The translations under genes and the position numbers were made by a program. From NCBI RefSeq assembly GCF_008364845.1, contig NZ_VTTP01000003.1, positions 248,001 to 312,000 of the forward strand: DNA of 64,000 nt. Direction: 5' to 3'. Shown here in pieces: positions 7,270-15,349 of the stretch. Positions within the stretch are counted from its first letter, which is position 1. The number at the start of each line of letters is the position of its first letter. The notes under the pieces were generated by a model. The model was not told the DNA's origin, searched no databases, and saw only the letters and a program-made list of their open reading frames with translations. This DNA comes from Actinotalea subterranea. GTDB taxonomy: Bacteria > Actinomycetota > Actinomycetes > Actinomycetales > Cellulomonadaceae.

Positions 7270-8340
7270 TCACCCCTTGACCGCCCCGCCGAGCCCGGCG
7301 CCGCGCAGGAAGAGGCGCTGGAACACCAGGAACACCAGCACCGGGATGATCGTGGAGATCGCGAGCGCGGCCATGAGCACACCCATGTCCGTGGATCCCT
7401 GCAGGGACGGCAGGCGCACGGACAGCGGTTGCAGGTCCGGGTTCGGCAGCACGAGCAGCGGCCACAGGAAGTCCTTCCAGGACGCGATCACGGCGAACAC
7501 CGAGACGACGCCGAGGATCGGCTTGCTCATGGGCAGCACGATCGACCAGAACAGCCGGAACGGCCCGGCGCCGTCGACCCGTGCGGCCTCGAACACCTCG
7601 CGCGGGAGCGAGTCGAAGAAGCGCTGCACGAGCACCACGTTGAACGCGCTCGCACCCGCCGGGAGCCACACGGCCCAGAACGTGTTGAGCATCGACGACC
7701 CGACGGGCGGGTCCAGGATCGTCAGGTACAGCGGCACGAGGAGCACGACGGCGGGCACGAACAGCGTCGCGAGGACCGCCCATTGGAGCGCCTTCGCGTA
7801 GCGGGGGCGCAGCACGGACAGCACGTACCCGCCCGTCGCGGCGACCACTACCTGGCTCACCCACGAGCCGGCCGCGACCCACACGGTGTTGAGGAAGTAG
7901 TGGCTCACGCGCACGTCGTTCCACGCCTCGGCGAGGTTGCCCCACGCGATGCCGTTCGGGAACACCGCGAGCGGGGTGCGCAGGATGTCCTGCGTCGGCG
8001 TGACCGCGAACTTCGCGAGCAGCACGATCGGGCCGATCCCCCAGATCACGAGCAGCACGAGCATCACCAGGTGCACCGTCGACATGCCGCGCCGCACGAG
8101 CGGACGTCGCCAGTCGGCCTCGGACAGGATGCCGCGGTCGGCCTCCGCGTCCCGAGCCCGGCGACGCCGCCTCGAGCCACGGCCCGACGAGCTCCCCGGC
8201 CCTTCATGCGCGGGACGGCCCGCCAATGCACGGGACTGGACGCCCTCGCCCCGGCCCAGGTTCCCCCCGGCCGCTCCCGTGGCGGCTCCGTGGGCGGCGG
8301 CGTGGGCGGCGGCGTGCGAGCCTGCGGCGGTCGTGGTCAC
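7270..8340 (-). CDS. Sugar ABC transporter permease, MalG type
   Basis: A 356-residue inner-membrane subunit of a carbohydrate importer. The core begins near STVHLVMLVLLVIWGIGPI and has six membrane helices and the ATPase-contact EAA loop (FEAARVDGAGPFRLFWSIVL). The GTG start at 8340 overlaps the stop of the upstream permease by 4 bases, so I chose it; that gives an unusual 80-residue Ala/Gly/Arg-rich cytosolic N-terminus. An internal ATG at about 8085 would give the more usual 270-280 residues. No ATPase is encoded here, so a shared MsiK-like ATPase elsewhere is likely, as in many actinobacteria. Confidence 0.9.
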   Translation of the reverse strand: MTTTAAGSHAAAHAAAHGAATGAAGGNLGRGEGVQSRALAGRPAHEGPGSSSGRGSRRRRRARDAEADRGILSEADWRRPLVRRGMSTVHLVMLVLLVIWGIGPIVLLAKFAVTPTQDILRTPLAVFPNGIAWGNLAEAWNDVRVSHYFLNTVWVAAGSWVSQVVVAATGGYVLSVLRPRYAKALQWAVLATLFVPAVVLLVPLYLTILDPPVGSSMLNTFWAVWLPAGASAFNVVLVQRFFDSLPREVFEAARVDGAGPFRLFWSIVLPMSKPILGVVSVFAVIASWKDFLWPLLVLPNPDLQPLSVRLPSLQGSTDMGVLMAALAISTIIPVLVFLVFQRLFLRGAGLGGAVKG

Positions 8341-9293
8341 GAGGTGCTCCAGCGTCGGGTCAGACGGAAGTAGGCGAGCGACGCGACGGCGAGGAGCACG
8401 GCGAGCAGGAGGCTCAGCGCCGTCGCCTGGCCGTAGTCGGCACCGAGGCTCTGGCCGAACGCGTAGCGGTAGATGAGCAGCAGGATCGTCAGCGTCGCGT
8501 TCGCCGGCCCGCCGCCCGTGAAGAGGTACGGCTCGAGGAACACCTGGGCGGTCCCGATGACCTGCAGGATCAGCGTGATGAGCAGGACGCCCCGCAGGTG
8601 CGGCAGCGTCACGTGCCAGATCTTGCGCCAGATGGACGCCCCATCGACCTCGGCTGCGTCGTACAGCTCGGCAGGGACGCTCGTCAGGGCCGCGAGGTAG
8701 ATGATCACGGTGCCGCCGGCCGCGGCCCACGTGGCCTCGAGGACCAGGGACGGCATGGCCCACGTCTGGTCCTGGAGCCACGGGAACGGCCCCGCGCCGA
8801 GCCACCCGAGGATCGAGTTGAACACGCCCTCGGGCCGGGGGTCGTAGAAGAACTTCCACAGCAGCACGGCGACGACGGGCGGCACGACGACGGGCAGGTA
8901 CGCGAGCGCCGAGAACAGCCCCTTGAGGCGTCGCACGTCACTCATCAGCACCGCCGCGACGAGCGGCACGGGGTAGCCGAAGAGCAGCGCGAGCACCGCG
9001 AACCACGCGGTGTTGCGCAGCGCCTGCGGCAGCAGCGGGTCCGCGAACACCGCCCGGAAGTTGTCCAGGCCCACCCACGTCGTGGTGATGAGGTTCGTCT
9101 CCTGGAAGCTCATGAGCACCGCCCGGCCGATCGGCAGCCACGAGAACACGCCGAAGACGAGCAGGAGCGGGAGCGCGAAGACGAGGGCGCTCAGGCCTCC
9201 GCGCCGCACCCACGCCGCGGGGCTTCGTCGGCGCCTGACCGGGGTGGGTTCCGGGGCCGGCGCGCGGCCCCGGGTGACATCGGGGGTGGTCAT
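8337..9293 (-). CDS. Sugar ABC transporter permease, MalF type
   Basis: A 318-residue permease. Helices begin with GLSALVFALPLLLVFGVFSW; the EAA loop is YDAAEVDGASIWRKIWHVTL before the penultimate helices. It pairs with the MalG-type subunit encoded next, whose GTG start overlaps this stop. It is separated from the upstream solute-binding gene by a 145-bp gap containing a long stem-loop. The start ATG 9293 is chosen because the protein opens with a typical basic cytosolic stretch (RRRRSPAAWVRRGG). Confidence 0.93.
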   Translation of the reverse strand: MTTPDVTRGRAPAPEPTPVRRRRSPAAWVRRGGLSALVFALPLLLVFGVFSWLPIGRAVLMSFQETNLITTTWVGLDNFRAVFADPLLPQALRNTAWFAVLALLFGYPVPLVAAVLMSDVRRLKGLFSALAYLPVVVPPVVAVLLWKFFYDPRPEGVFNSILGWLGAGPFPWLQDQTWAMPSLVLEATWAAAGGTVIIYLAALTSVPAELYDAAEVDGASIWRKIWHVTLPHLRGVLLITLILQVIGTAQVFLEPYLFTGGGPANATLTILLLIYRYAFGQSLGADYGQATALSLLLAVLLAVASLAYFRLTRRWSTS

Positions 9294-9360
9294 GCCTCGC
9301 CTCTCAGGGGTCGAGCAGGGACGTGGGGGCCGGACGTCGGCCAGGGGGCATCCGCGGGCC

Positions 9361-9420
9361 CGGCGCCCGGACCGGTCGCACGCTCGTCCAGGGTGAGCGT
9401 GCGACCGACCGGGGCGCCGG
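9361..9420 (-). terminator. Intercistronic stem-loop between binding-protein and permease genes
   Basis: A perfect 12-bp stem, 9374-9385 with 9395-9406 (GGTCGCACGCTC against GAGCGTGCGACC, 9-nt loop), flanked by a further near-complementary pair (9361-9370 with 9409-9420). No U-tract follows. At this place such structures usually stop part of the transcription or protect the upstream mRNA, keeping the binding protein in excess over the permeases. Confidence 0.75.
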
Positions 9421-9438
9421 ACACCGCGGGGGCTGAGG

Positions 9439-10827
9439 TCAGCCCTCGTCGAGCAGGGCCTGGACCTGCGTGTTCGCGGTCTCGAGGAGCGCGTCGATGT
9501 CCGCGTTGTCGTCCGTGAGGACGGCCTGCACCACGGTGTCGAGCGCGCCGTACGTCTCCTGCGTGGAGCGGCTCGGCTCACCGACCACGGGCTGGTCGAA
9601 CATCACGTCCGTGTACCCGACCATCTGCTCGAGCGGCACGTTGATGTAGTCGGCGACCCACTCGAGCGAGAGCTCGTACTGCTCGCGGCTGAAGATGGGC
9701 AGCACGGGCGTGCCGACGGCCTGGCCGTTGTCCGCACGGACCTCGGCGTCGGCCACGGCCTGCTCCTCGTCGAGGAGCTTGCTCAGGTAGAAGAAGTCGA
9801 TCCACCGGACGGCCGCGTCCTTGACGGCGTCGTCCGCCTTGACGTTGACCGCGGCGAGGGTGCCGCCCACGAGCACGCCCGCGTCGTCGCCGTCGACCGG
9901 GATCGCGGTCAGCCCGTAGTCCGCGCTGTCGAGGCCGTTGGTCTCGATGAGCGACGTCAGGACGTCGGAGCCGGACGTGTACATCGCCGTCTGGCCGCCC
10001 GCGAAGGCCTGGTTGATGGTGCTCCAGTCGAGCGTCGTGTCCGCGAGGACCGAGTCGTCCTCCCAGCGCAGGTCGTGCAGGAACTGGAGCGCCTCGCGCG
10101 TGCCGTCGTTGTCGAGCGTCGCCGTGTACGTGCCGTCGTCGCCGGCCTCCTGGACGCGACCCCCGCGCGAGTACGTCGCGGCGGCGAGCTGCCACCCGCC
10201 CGTGTTGTTCGCGGCCATCGTCGCGAAGCCGGCCTGGCCCGTGGCGTCCTTGATCGCCTTGGCGGCGTCGCGGACCTCGTCCCAGGTGGTCGGCGGCTGG
10301 TCGGGGTCGAGGCCCGCCTGCTCGAACATCGCGCGGTTGTAGTGCAGCGCGACGCCGTAGATCGACTTCGCGGGGATCGCGTAGACCTTGCCGTCCTCGC
10401 CCTTGCCGGCGTCGAGCAGCGTCTCGTTGAAGTCGTCCGCGTACTCAAGCGCCTGGAACTGCTCGTCGACGTCCGCGAGCTGGCCGTTCTCGATGAGCGT
10501 CTTGGCGTCCGTCAGCGGGATCTCGTAGACGTCGGGCAGCGTGCCGCCCGCGAGCTGGGCCGCGAACGTGGTGGCCCGCCACTCGTACTCGACGGCCTCG
10601 ATGTCGATGTCCGGGTTGAGGTCCTCGAACTGGGCCACGCGCTCGTCGAACGCGTCGAAGGCCTCCTGCTCGGACCCCGGGATGAGGCTGACGACCCTCA
10701 GCGTGGTCGTCGCCTCCGAGTCACCGGCGGGTGCGGCGTCGTCGCCGTCCGTCCCGGCGCACGCGGTCAGTGCACCCAGGGCGAGCACGCTCGTGAGCGT
10801 CATCGCCGCGCATCGTGTGGACCTCAT
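9439..10827 (-). CDS. Sugar ABC transporter substrate-binding lipoprotein
   Basis: A 462-residue extracellular lipoprotein. The signal peptide ends with the lipobox LTAC, and the mature protein starts with an Asp-rich linker and then TLRVVSLIPGSEQEAFDAF, typical of family 1 carbohydrate-binding proteins (PF01547 type). It delivers an oligosaccharide to the two permeases. It lies 43 bp behind the GH13 gene, so the glucosidase, binding protein and permeases form one operon. Its ribosome site AAGGAG is strong. The ligand is probably an alpha-glucoside, judged from the glucosidase neighbour only. Confidence 0.92.
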   Translation of the reverse strand: MRSTRCAAMTLTSVLALGALTACAGTDGDDAAPAGDSEATTTLRVVSLIPGSEQEAFDAFDERVAQFEDLNPDIDIEAVEYEWRATTFAAQLAGGTLPDVYEIPLTDAKTLIENGQLADVDEQFQALEYADDFNETLLDAGKGEDGKVYAIPAKSIYGVALHYNRAMFEQAGLDPDQPPTTWDEVRDAAKAIKDATGQAGFATMAANNTGGWQLAAATYSRGGRVQEAGDDGTYTATLDNDGTREALQFLHDLRWEDDSVLADTTLDWSTINQAFAGGQTAMYTSGSDVLTSLIETNGLDSADYGLTAIPVDGDDAGVLVGGTLAAVNVKADDAVKDAAVRWIDFFYLSKLLDEEQAVADAEVRADNGQAVGTPVLPIFSREQYELSLEWVADYINVPLEQMVGYTDVMFDQPVVGEPSRSTQETYGALDTVVQAVLTDDNADIDALLETANTQVQALLDEG

Positions 10828-10870
10828 CGTCACTCCTTCTGTGGGTCGAGCCGGTCGGCTCGTTCGTGCG

Positions 10871-12556
10871 TTACTCGGGTGGGGTGGGGGTGGGCCTGGA
10901 GGTGGCAGCTGGTGCGGCGGGCAGCCGGAGCCACACCGCGGTGTCGGTGGGCAGCAGCCCGTCGACGAGCTCTCCGCTGGCCACGAGCACGGCGTCGTGC
11001 GCGGGCAGCGGAACGGGCGCGGGGCTGAGGTTGACCACGCATGCGAGGCCGTCGCCGCGCATGAACGCGAGCACCCCGTCGTGCGCGTCGGCGTCGAGCC
11101 AGCGCAGGGCGCCGGTGCGCAGGTCCGGGTCGTCGCGGCGCAGCGCGAGCAGCGTGCGGTAGAGGCTGAGCATCGAGCCCGGGTCCTGCGCCTGGTGCTC
11201 GGCGGTGAGGTCTGCCCAGTCGCGCGGCTGGGGCAGCCAGGGCTCGCGCGCCGTCGGGGAGAAGCCGTAGGGCGGTGCGTCGCCGGACCAGGGCAGCGGC
11301 ACGCGGCAGCCGTCCCGCCCGGGGTCCACGCCGCCGGAGCGGAAGTGCATGGGGTCCTGGAGGCGGTCGAGCGGCAGGTCCTCGACCTCCGGCAGCCCGA
11401 GCTCGTCGCCCTGGTACACGTAGAGGCAGCCGGGCAGTGCGGCCGTGAGGACCGCTGCGGCGCGGGCCCGACGTCGCCCGACGGCCAGGTCCGTCGGCGT
11501 GCCGAAGCGCTTGGCGGCGAAGTCGAAGGACGAGTCCGCGCGGCCGTAGCGCGTGACGGGCCGCGTGACGTCGTGGTTCGACAGCACCCAGGTGGCGGGT
11601 GCGTCGACGGAGCGGTGCGCCTCGAGCGTCGTCTCCACGGACTCGCGCAGCTCCTTCGCGTCCCACGGCCGGGCCATGAAGTCGAAGTTGAAGGCCGTGT
11701 GCATCTCGTCCGGGCGCAGGTACTGGGCGAACCGGGCGGCGTCCGCGAGCCACACCTCGCCGACGAGCACGCGCGGCGGGTCGTACGCGTCGGCCACGCG
11801 CCGCCAGGAGCGGTACACGTCGTGCAGCGCGTCGCGGTCCATGTGGGGGTGCTCGCCCGGGCCCGGCCGGTCCGGGACCTCCGGCAGCGCCGGGTCCTTG
11901 ACGAGGAGCGCGGCCGAGTCGATGCGGATGCCCGCGACACCACGGTCGAACCAGAACCGCAGGATGTCCTCATGCTCGGCGCGCACCTCCGGGTGGTCCC
12001 AGTTGAGGTCGGGCTGCTCGGGGGTGAACAGGTGCAGGTACCACTCGCCGGGGGCGCCGTCGGGCCCGGTGGTCCGGGTCCAGGTAGGGCCGGCGAAGCT
12101 CGACTCCCAGCGCGTCGGCATCTCGTCGCCCTGCGGGCCCCTGCCCGGGTGGAACCAGAAGCGCTCGCGCTCGGGCGAGCCGGGGCCGGCCGCGAGCGCC
12201 GCCTGGAACCAGGGGTGCTGGTCGGAGACGTGGTTGGGGACCACGTCGACGATCGTGCGGATGCCGAGCGCGAGCGCGTCCTGGACGAGGCGCTCGGCCT
12301 CGGCGAGCGTCCCGAACGCGGGGTCGATCGTCCGGTAGTCGGCGACGTCGTAGCCGCCGTCCGCCATCGGAGAGCGGTACCAGGGCGTGAACCAGAGGGC
12401 GTCGACGCCCAGGTCACGCAGGTAGGGCAGGCGGGCGCGGACGCCCGCGAGGTCGCCGGTCCCGTCGCCGTCGGCGTCCGCGAAGCTGCGCACGTACACC
12501 TGGTAGATGACCGCGGTGCGCCACCACGCGTCGTCGTGCCTGCCCTGCTCTGCCAC
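10871..12556 (-). CDS. Alpha-glucosidase, glycoside hydrolase family 13
   Basis: A 561-residue intracellular (no signal peptide) GH13 enzyme opening with DAWWRTAVIYQVYVRSFAD, the usual N-terminus of oligo-1,6-glucosidase and alpha-glucosidase subfamilies. The conserved regions are DVVPNHVSDQHPWF, GIRIDSAALL (Asp nucleophile), VLVGEVWL (Glu acid/base) and WVLSNHDVTRP (third Asp). It should hydrolyse imported alpha-glucosides to glucose. The GTG 12556 start is preferred because family members start about 10 residues before WW; an alternative GTG at 12655 adds 33 Arg/Gly-rich residues. It is the first gene of the importer operon. Confidence 0.92.
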   Translation of the reverse strand: MAEQGRHDDAWWRTAVIYQVYVRSFADADGDGTGDLAGVRARLPYLRDLGVDALWFTPWYRSPMADGGYDVADYRTIDPAFGTLAEAERLVQDALALGIRTIVDVVPNHVSDQHPWFQAALAAGPGSPERERFWFHPGRGPQGDEMPTRWESSFAGPTWTRTTGPDGAPGEWYLHLFTPEQPDLNWDHPEVRAEHEDILRFWFDRGVAGIRIDSAALLVKDPALPEVPDRPGPGEHPHMDRDALHDVYRSWRRVADAYDPPRVLVGEVWLADAARFAQYLRPDEMHTAFNFDFMARPWDAKELRESVETTLEAHRSVDAPATWVLSNHDVTRPVTRYGRADSSFDFAAKRFGTPTDLAVGRRRARAAAVLTAALPGCLYVYQGDELGLPEVEDLPLDRLQDPMHFRSGGVDPGRDGCRVPLPWSGDAPPYGFSPTAREPWLPQPRDWADLTAEHQAQDPGSMLSLYRTLLALRRDDPDLRTGALRWLDADAHDGVLAFMRGDGLACVVNLSPAPVPLPAHDAVLVASGELVDGLLPTDTAVWLRLPAAPAATSRPTPTPPE

Positions 12557-12671
12557 GTCGGCGTGACCTCTCGCTCCGTTGCGACGGCGGGCGATGAGGC
12601 CTGCCGGCGAGACCGGTTCCCCTCCCGTGCCGGGGCTGCCTCGCGTCGCCGACACTAAAGGAGGCGACTGG

Positions 12672-12681
12672 TTGCACGCAA
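12672..12681. promoter_or_regulatory. Candidate operator (TTGCACGCAA) before the GH13 operon
   Basis: A short inverted repeat, TTGC-AC-GCAA, lies upstream of the first gene of the operon. The same TTGC/GCAA half-sites occur, in the opposite arrangement, just upstream of the LacI-family gene at 15160. A link between the two is only an inference. Confidence 0.3.
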
Positions 12682-12729
12682 GAACTTGACAGGACGGTTA
12701 TCGAAACGTGATCAGTCTCCGTTGGTCAT

Positions 12730-12773
12730 ACGACAGGCCGCCCGGTGCGGGTGCGCAGCGGACGGCCTGTCGT
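12730..12773 (-). terminator. Terminator-like hairpin after the VOC gene
   Basis: A perfect 11-bp stem, ACGACAGGCCG (12730-12740) with CGGCCTGTCGT (12763-12773), 22-nt loop, between the stop of the VOC gene and the promoter region of the GH13 operon. No clear U-tract. Confidence 0.65.
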
Positions 12774-12834
12774 GACCTCGACCACGCCCGCGGCGCCACG
12801 GGAGCGGGCGACGACGGACGCGATCGGGCGCGCA

Positions 12835-13224
12835 TCACCCCGCGGTCGGGCCGTTCCAGTCCACGAGCTGCACGATCACCCCGTTGGGGTCGCGGACCTG
12901 GAACGCGCGCTCGCCCCACTCCTCGACGGTGAGCGGCATCGTGATGGCGACGCCCTCACGCTCGAGGCGGGCGAGCTCGCCCTCGAGGTCGTCCACGACG
13001 AACGCCAGGATGACGCCCTGCGCGCGGTCGTTGCGCTGGTCCTCCGGGAGCGTCGGCAGCCCGCGCCGGAGGAACACGACGCTCGCGCCGGCGTCGTCCC
13101 GCGCGAGCGACGCGAACCCGTCGGCGGACATCGTGACCGTGAAGCCGAAGTGGTCGACGAGGAACTGCGCCGACGCCTGCGCGTCGTCGACGTTGAGGGA
13201 CACGGCGGTGGCTGAGATCTGCAT
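12835..13224 (-). CDS. VOC (glyoxalase/bleomycin resistance) family protein
   Basis: A 129-residue single-domain vicinal-oxygen-chelate protein: SATAVSLNVDDAQASAQFL opens the first beta-alpha-beta-beta module, and the C-terminal FQVRDPNGVIVQLVDW is the family's typical closing strand pair with the metal-ligand Glu replaced by Gln. Such proteins range from isomerases to drug-binding resistance proteins; the substrate is unknown. The start ATG 13224 has a strong GGAGG. It is divergent from a TetR gene across a 94-bp region with palindromes, so it is probably the TetR target. Confidence 0.85.
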   Translation of the reverse strand: MQISATAVSLNVDDAQASAQFLVDHFGFTVTMSADGFASLARDDAGASVVFLRRGLPTLPEDQRNDRAQGVILAFVVDDLEGELARLEREGVAITMPLTVEEWGERAFQVRDPNGVIVQLVDWNGPTAG

Positions 13225-13267
13225 GCTGCCTCCAGGGCGAGGGTCGAGCGGGAGCGGAACGAACGCC

Positions 13268-13294
13268 GTACATTGTACGACGTACGCTGTACAA
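13268..13294. promoter_or_regulatory. Candidate TetR operator between divergent VOC and tetR genes
   Basis: Overlapping palindromic elements: GTACATTGTAC (13268-13278), GTACGCTGTAC (13282-13292), and TTGTAC (13273-13278) facing GTACAA (13289-13294). Their position between divergent promoters is as expected for an autoregulating TetR repressor. Confidence 0.6.
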
Positions 13295-13318
13295 CGCCCG
13301 AGGAGCGAGAATGTTCCC

Positions 13319-14143
13319 GTGACCCCCGACGCGCCTTCCCGGCGCACGCCCGCCGACGCCGACGCGCCCGCCCGGACGAGCGCCGGCGACCCCGCGCGCA
13401 CGCTCGCGCTCCTGTGGCGGGACCCGTCGGCACTCCCCCGGCGCGGCCCGCGGCGCGCGCTCGACGTCGACACGATCGTCGACGCCGCGATCTCCCTGGC
13501 CGACGACGAGGGCCTCGCGGGGCTGACGATGCGCGCGGTCGCACGCCGCGCGGGCGTCCCACCCATGTCCGTCTACACGTACGTGCCGGGCAAGGCGGAG
13601 CTGCTCGACCTCATGCTCGACGCCGCGTACGCACGCATGGACCGCCGCCCCACCACGGGGCTGCCGTGGCGCGAGCGCGTGCGCGCGGTGGCGGAAGAGA
13701 ACATGGCGCTGTACGAGGCCCACCCGTGGGCCGCCGCCGTGTCGACCCTGCGCCCGCCGCTCGGGCCCGGCCAGATGGCGAAGTACGAGCACGAGCTCGC
13801 GGCGTTCGACGACGCGGGGCTCGACGACGTGACGGTCGACGACTGCCTGACGCACCTCCTCGTCGTCGTCCGGGCGTGCGCACGCGACTCGATCGAGGCC
13901 CACGCGACCCGCGAGCAGACCGCACAGGGCGACGAGGAGTGGTGGGCCGCCGCAGGCCCGGTCCTCGAGCGCGTCCTCGACCCTGCGGCCTACCCGCGGG
14001 CATCCCGGATCGGCTCGGCAGCCGGTGAGGCCCACGGCAGCGCGCACGAGCCGGCGCACGCCTACCGCTTCGCCCTCGACCGCGTGCTCGACGGCCTCGA
14101 GCGCCTCGTCGAAGGACGCGCGGGGACCGCCGCCGACGGGTGA
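13319..14143 (+). CDS. TetR/AcrR-family transcriptional regulator
   Basis: A 274-residue repressor. The N-terminal 45 residues are a low-complexity Ala/Pro/Asp extension; the HTH is at about residues 60-100 (TIVDAAISLADDEGLAGLTM, then RAVARRAGVPPMSVYTYVPG). The C-terminal ligand domain contains WAAAVSTLRPPLGPGQMAKYE, typical of the TetR_C_1 group. The GTG 13319 start is the first in-frame start after the intergenic palindromes; GAGGAG lies about 12 nt upstream. It likely represses itself and the VOC gene. Confidence 0.88.
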   Translation: MTPDAPSRRTPADADAPARTSAGDPARTLALLWRDPSALPRRGPRRALDVDTIVDAAISLADDEGLAGLTMRAVARRAGVPPMSVYTYVPGKAELLDLMLDAAYARMDRRPTTGLPWRERVRAVAEENMALYEAHPWAAAVSTLRPPLGPGQMAKYEHELAAFDDAGLDDVTVDDCLTHLLVVVRACARDSIEAHATREQTAQGDEEWWAAAGPVLERVLDPAAYPRASRIGSAAGEAHGSAHEPAHAYRFALDRVLDGLERLVEGRAGTAADG

Positions 14144-14149
14144 GCCCGG

Positions 14150-15160
14150 TCAGGCGGTCGTGGCGGGCGCCGTCGAGCCGCGCACCACGAGCTCGGGCTC
14201 GAACAGGAGCTCGTCCTGCGGGGCGGCCGAGCCGGCGATCTGCCCGACGAGCAGGTCGATCGCGGCGCGACCCATCGGCTCGATGGGCTGCCGCACCGTG
14301 GTCAGGGGCGGGTCCGTGCAGTTCATGAGCGCCGAGTCGTCGTAGCCGACCACCGAGACGTCCTGCGGCACGCGCAGGCCTGCGCGCCGCACCGCCCGGA
14401 TCGCGCCCAGGGCCAGGGGGTCGCTCGCGCACACGATGCCCGTGACGCCCGCACGCAGGAGCCGGGCGGCGGCGGCCTGCCCGCTCTCGAGCGAGTACGC
14501 GCTGCGCGTGACGCGGTCGTCGCCGAGCTCGATGCCCAGGCGCGCCGCCATCGCGCGCGCGGCGCCGAGCTTGCGTTCCGACGGGACGTGGTCGGCCGGG
14601 CCGAGCAGCATCCCGATCCTCGTGTGGCCGAGCGCGGTGAGGTGACCGAGCGCCTGCTCGACGGCGACCTCGTCGTCGCACGAGACGCGCGGGAACGGCA
14701 GCGACTCGATCGACGCGTTGATGAGCACGGCCGGCAGGTTGCGGCGCACGAGGCGCTCGTAGTGCGCGTGGCCGGCGTCGCGCTGCGCGTAGTTGCCGCC
14801 CGCGAAGACGATGCCCGAGACGTGCTGGCCGAGGAGCAGCTCGACGTAGTCGGCCTCGCTGATCCCGCCGGCGGTCTGCGTGCACAGCACGGGCGTGAAG
14901 CCCTGCTGCGCGAGCGCACCGCCGACGACCTCGGCGAACGCGGGAAAGATCGGGTTCGCGAGCTCGGGGAGCACGAGCCCGACCAGCCGGGCCCGCTCGC
15001 CGCGCAGCTTGGTGGGGCGCTCGTACCCGAGCACGTCGAGCGCCGTGAGGACGGCCTGACGCGTGGGCTCGGAGACGCCGGGCTTGCCGTTGAGGACGCG
15101 ACTGACGGTCGCCTCGCTCACTCCGACCTTCTGGGCGACCTCGGCCAGCCTGCGCGACAT
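14150..15160 (-). CDS. LacI-family transcriptional regulator
   Basis: A 336-residue repressor. The HTH is at residues 4-50 ([20 protein letters not shown] then LNGKPGVS), followed by a hinge and a periplasmic-binding-protein-like sugar domain ([60 protein letters not shown]). It responds to a sugar or sugar phosphate. It is separated from the GH13/ABC operon only by the VOC/TetR pair and may control that operon. A palindrome just upstream of its start suggests autoregulation. Confidence 0.93.
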   Translation of the reverse strand: MSRRLAEVAQKVGVSEATVSRVLNGKPGVSEPTRQAVLTALDVLGYERPTKLRGERARLVGLVLPELANPIFPAFAEVVGGALAQQGFTPVLCTQTAGGISEADYVELLLGQHVSGIVFAGGNYAQRDAGHAHYERLVRRNLPAVLINASIESLPFPRVSCDDEVAVEQALGHLTALGHTRIGMLLGPADHVPSERKLGAARAMAARLGIELGDDRVTRSAYSLESGQAAAARLLRAGVTGIVCASDPLALGAIRAVRRAGLRVPQDVSVVGYDDSALMNCTDPPLTTVRQPIEPMGRAAIDLLVGQIAGSAAPQDELLFEPELVVRGSTAPATTA

Positions 15161-15183
15161 GACGCAACTCTACGACAGCGACT

Positions 15184-15196
15184 GCAAGCGGCTTGC
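15184..15196. promoter_or_regulatory. Candidate LacI-family operator upstream of the regulator
   Basis: GCAAGC-G-GCTTGC, a perfect 6-bp inverted repeat around one base, resembling LacI-family operators of the GCAAGCGCTTGC type. It lies 24 bp from the regulator start and between it and the divergent chemoreceptor gene. Confidence 0.5.
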
Positions 15197-15349
15197 GCGA
15201 TCGTGCGCGTCGATCACGCCGCTCGGTGCGACCGGCCCACCGGGCACATGATCGATCCAGCGGGTGAAGCCTGGCCAGGTTCGCTCACCGCGCTCCGCGT
15301 GCGGCCGATAGCGAGGACGCCACTCCCCTGCACGCGTGAGGACATCCCT

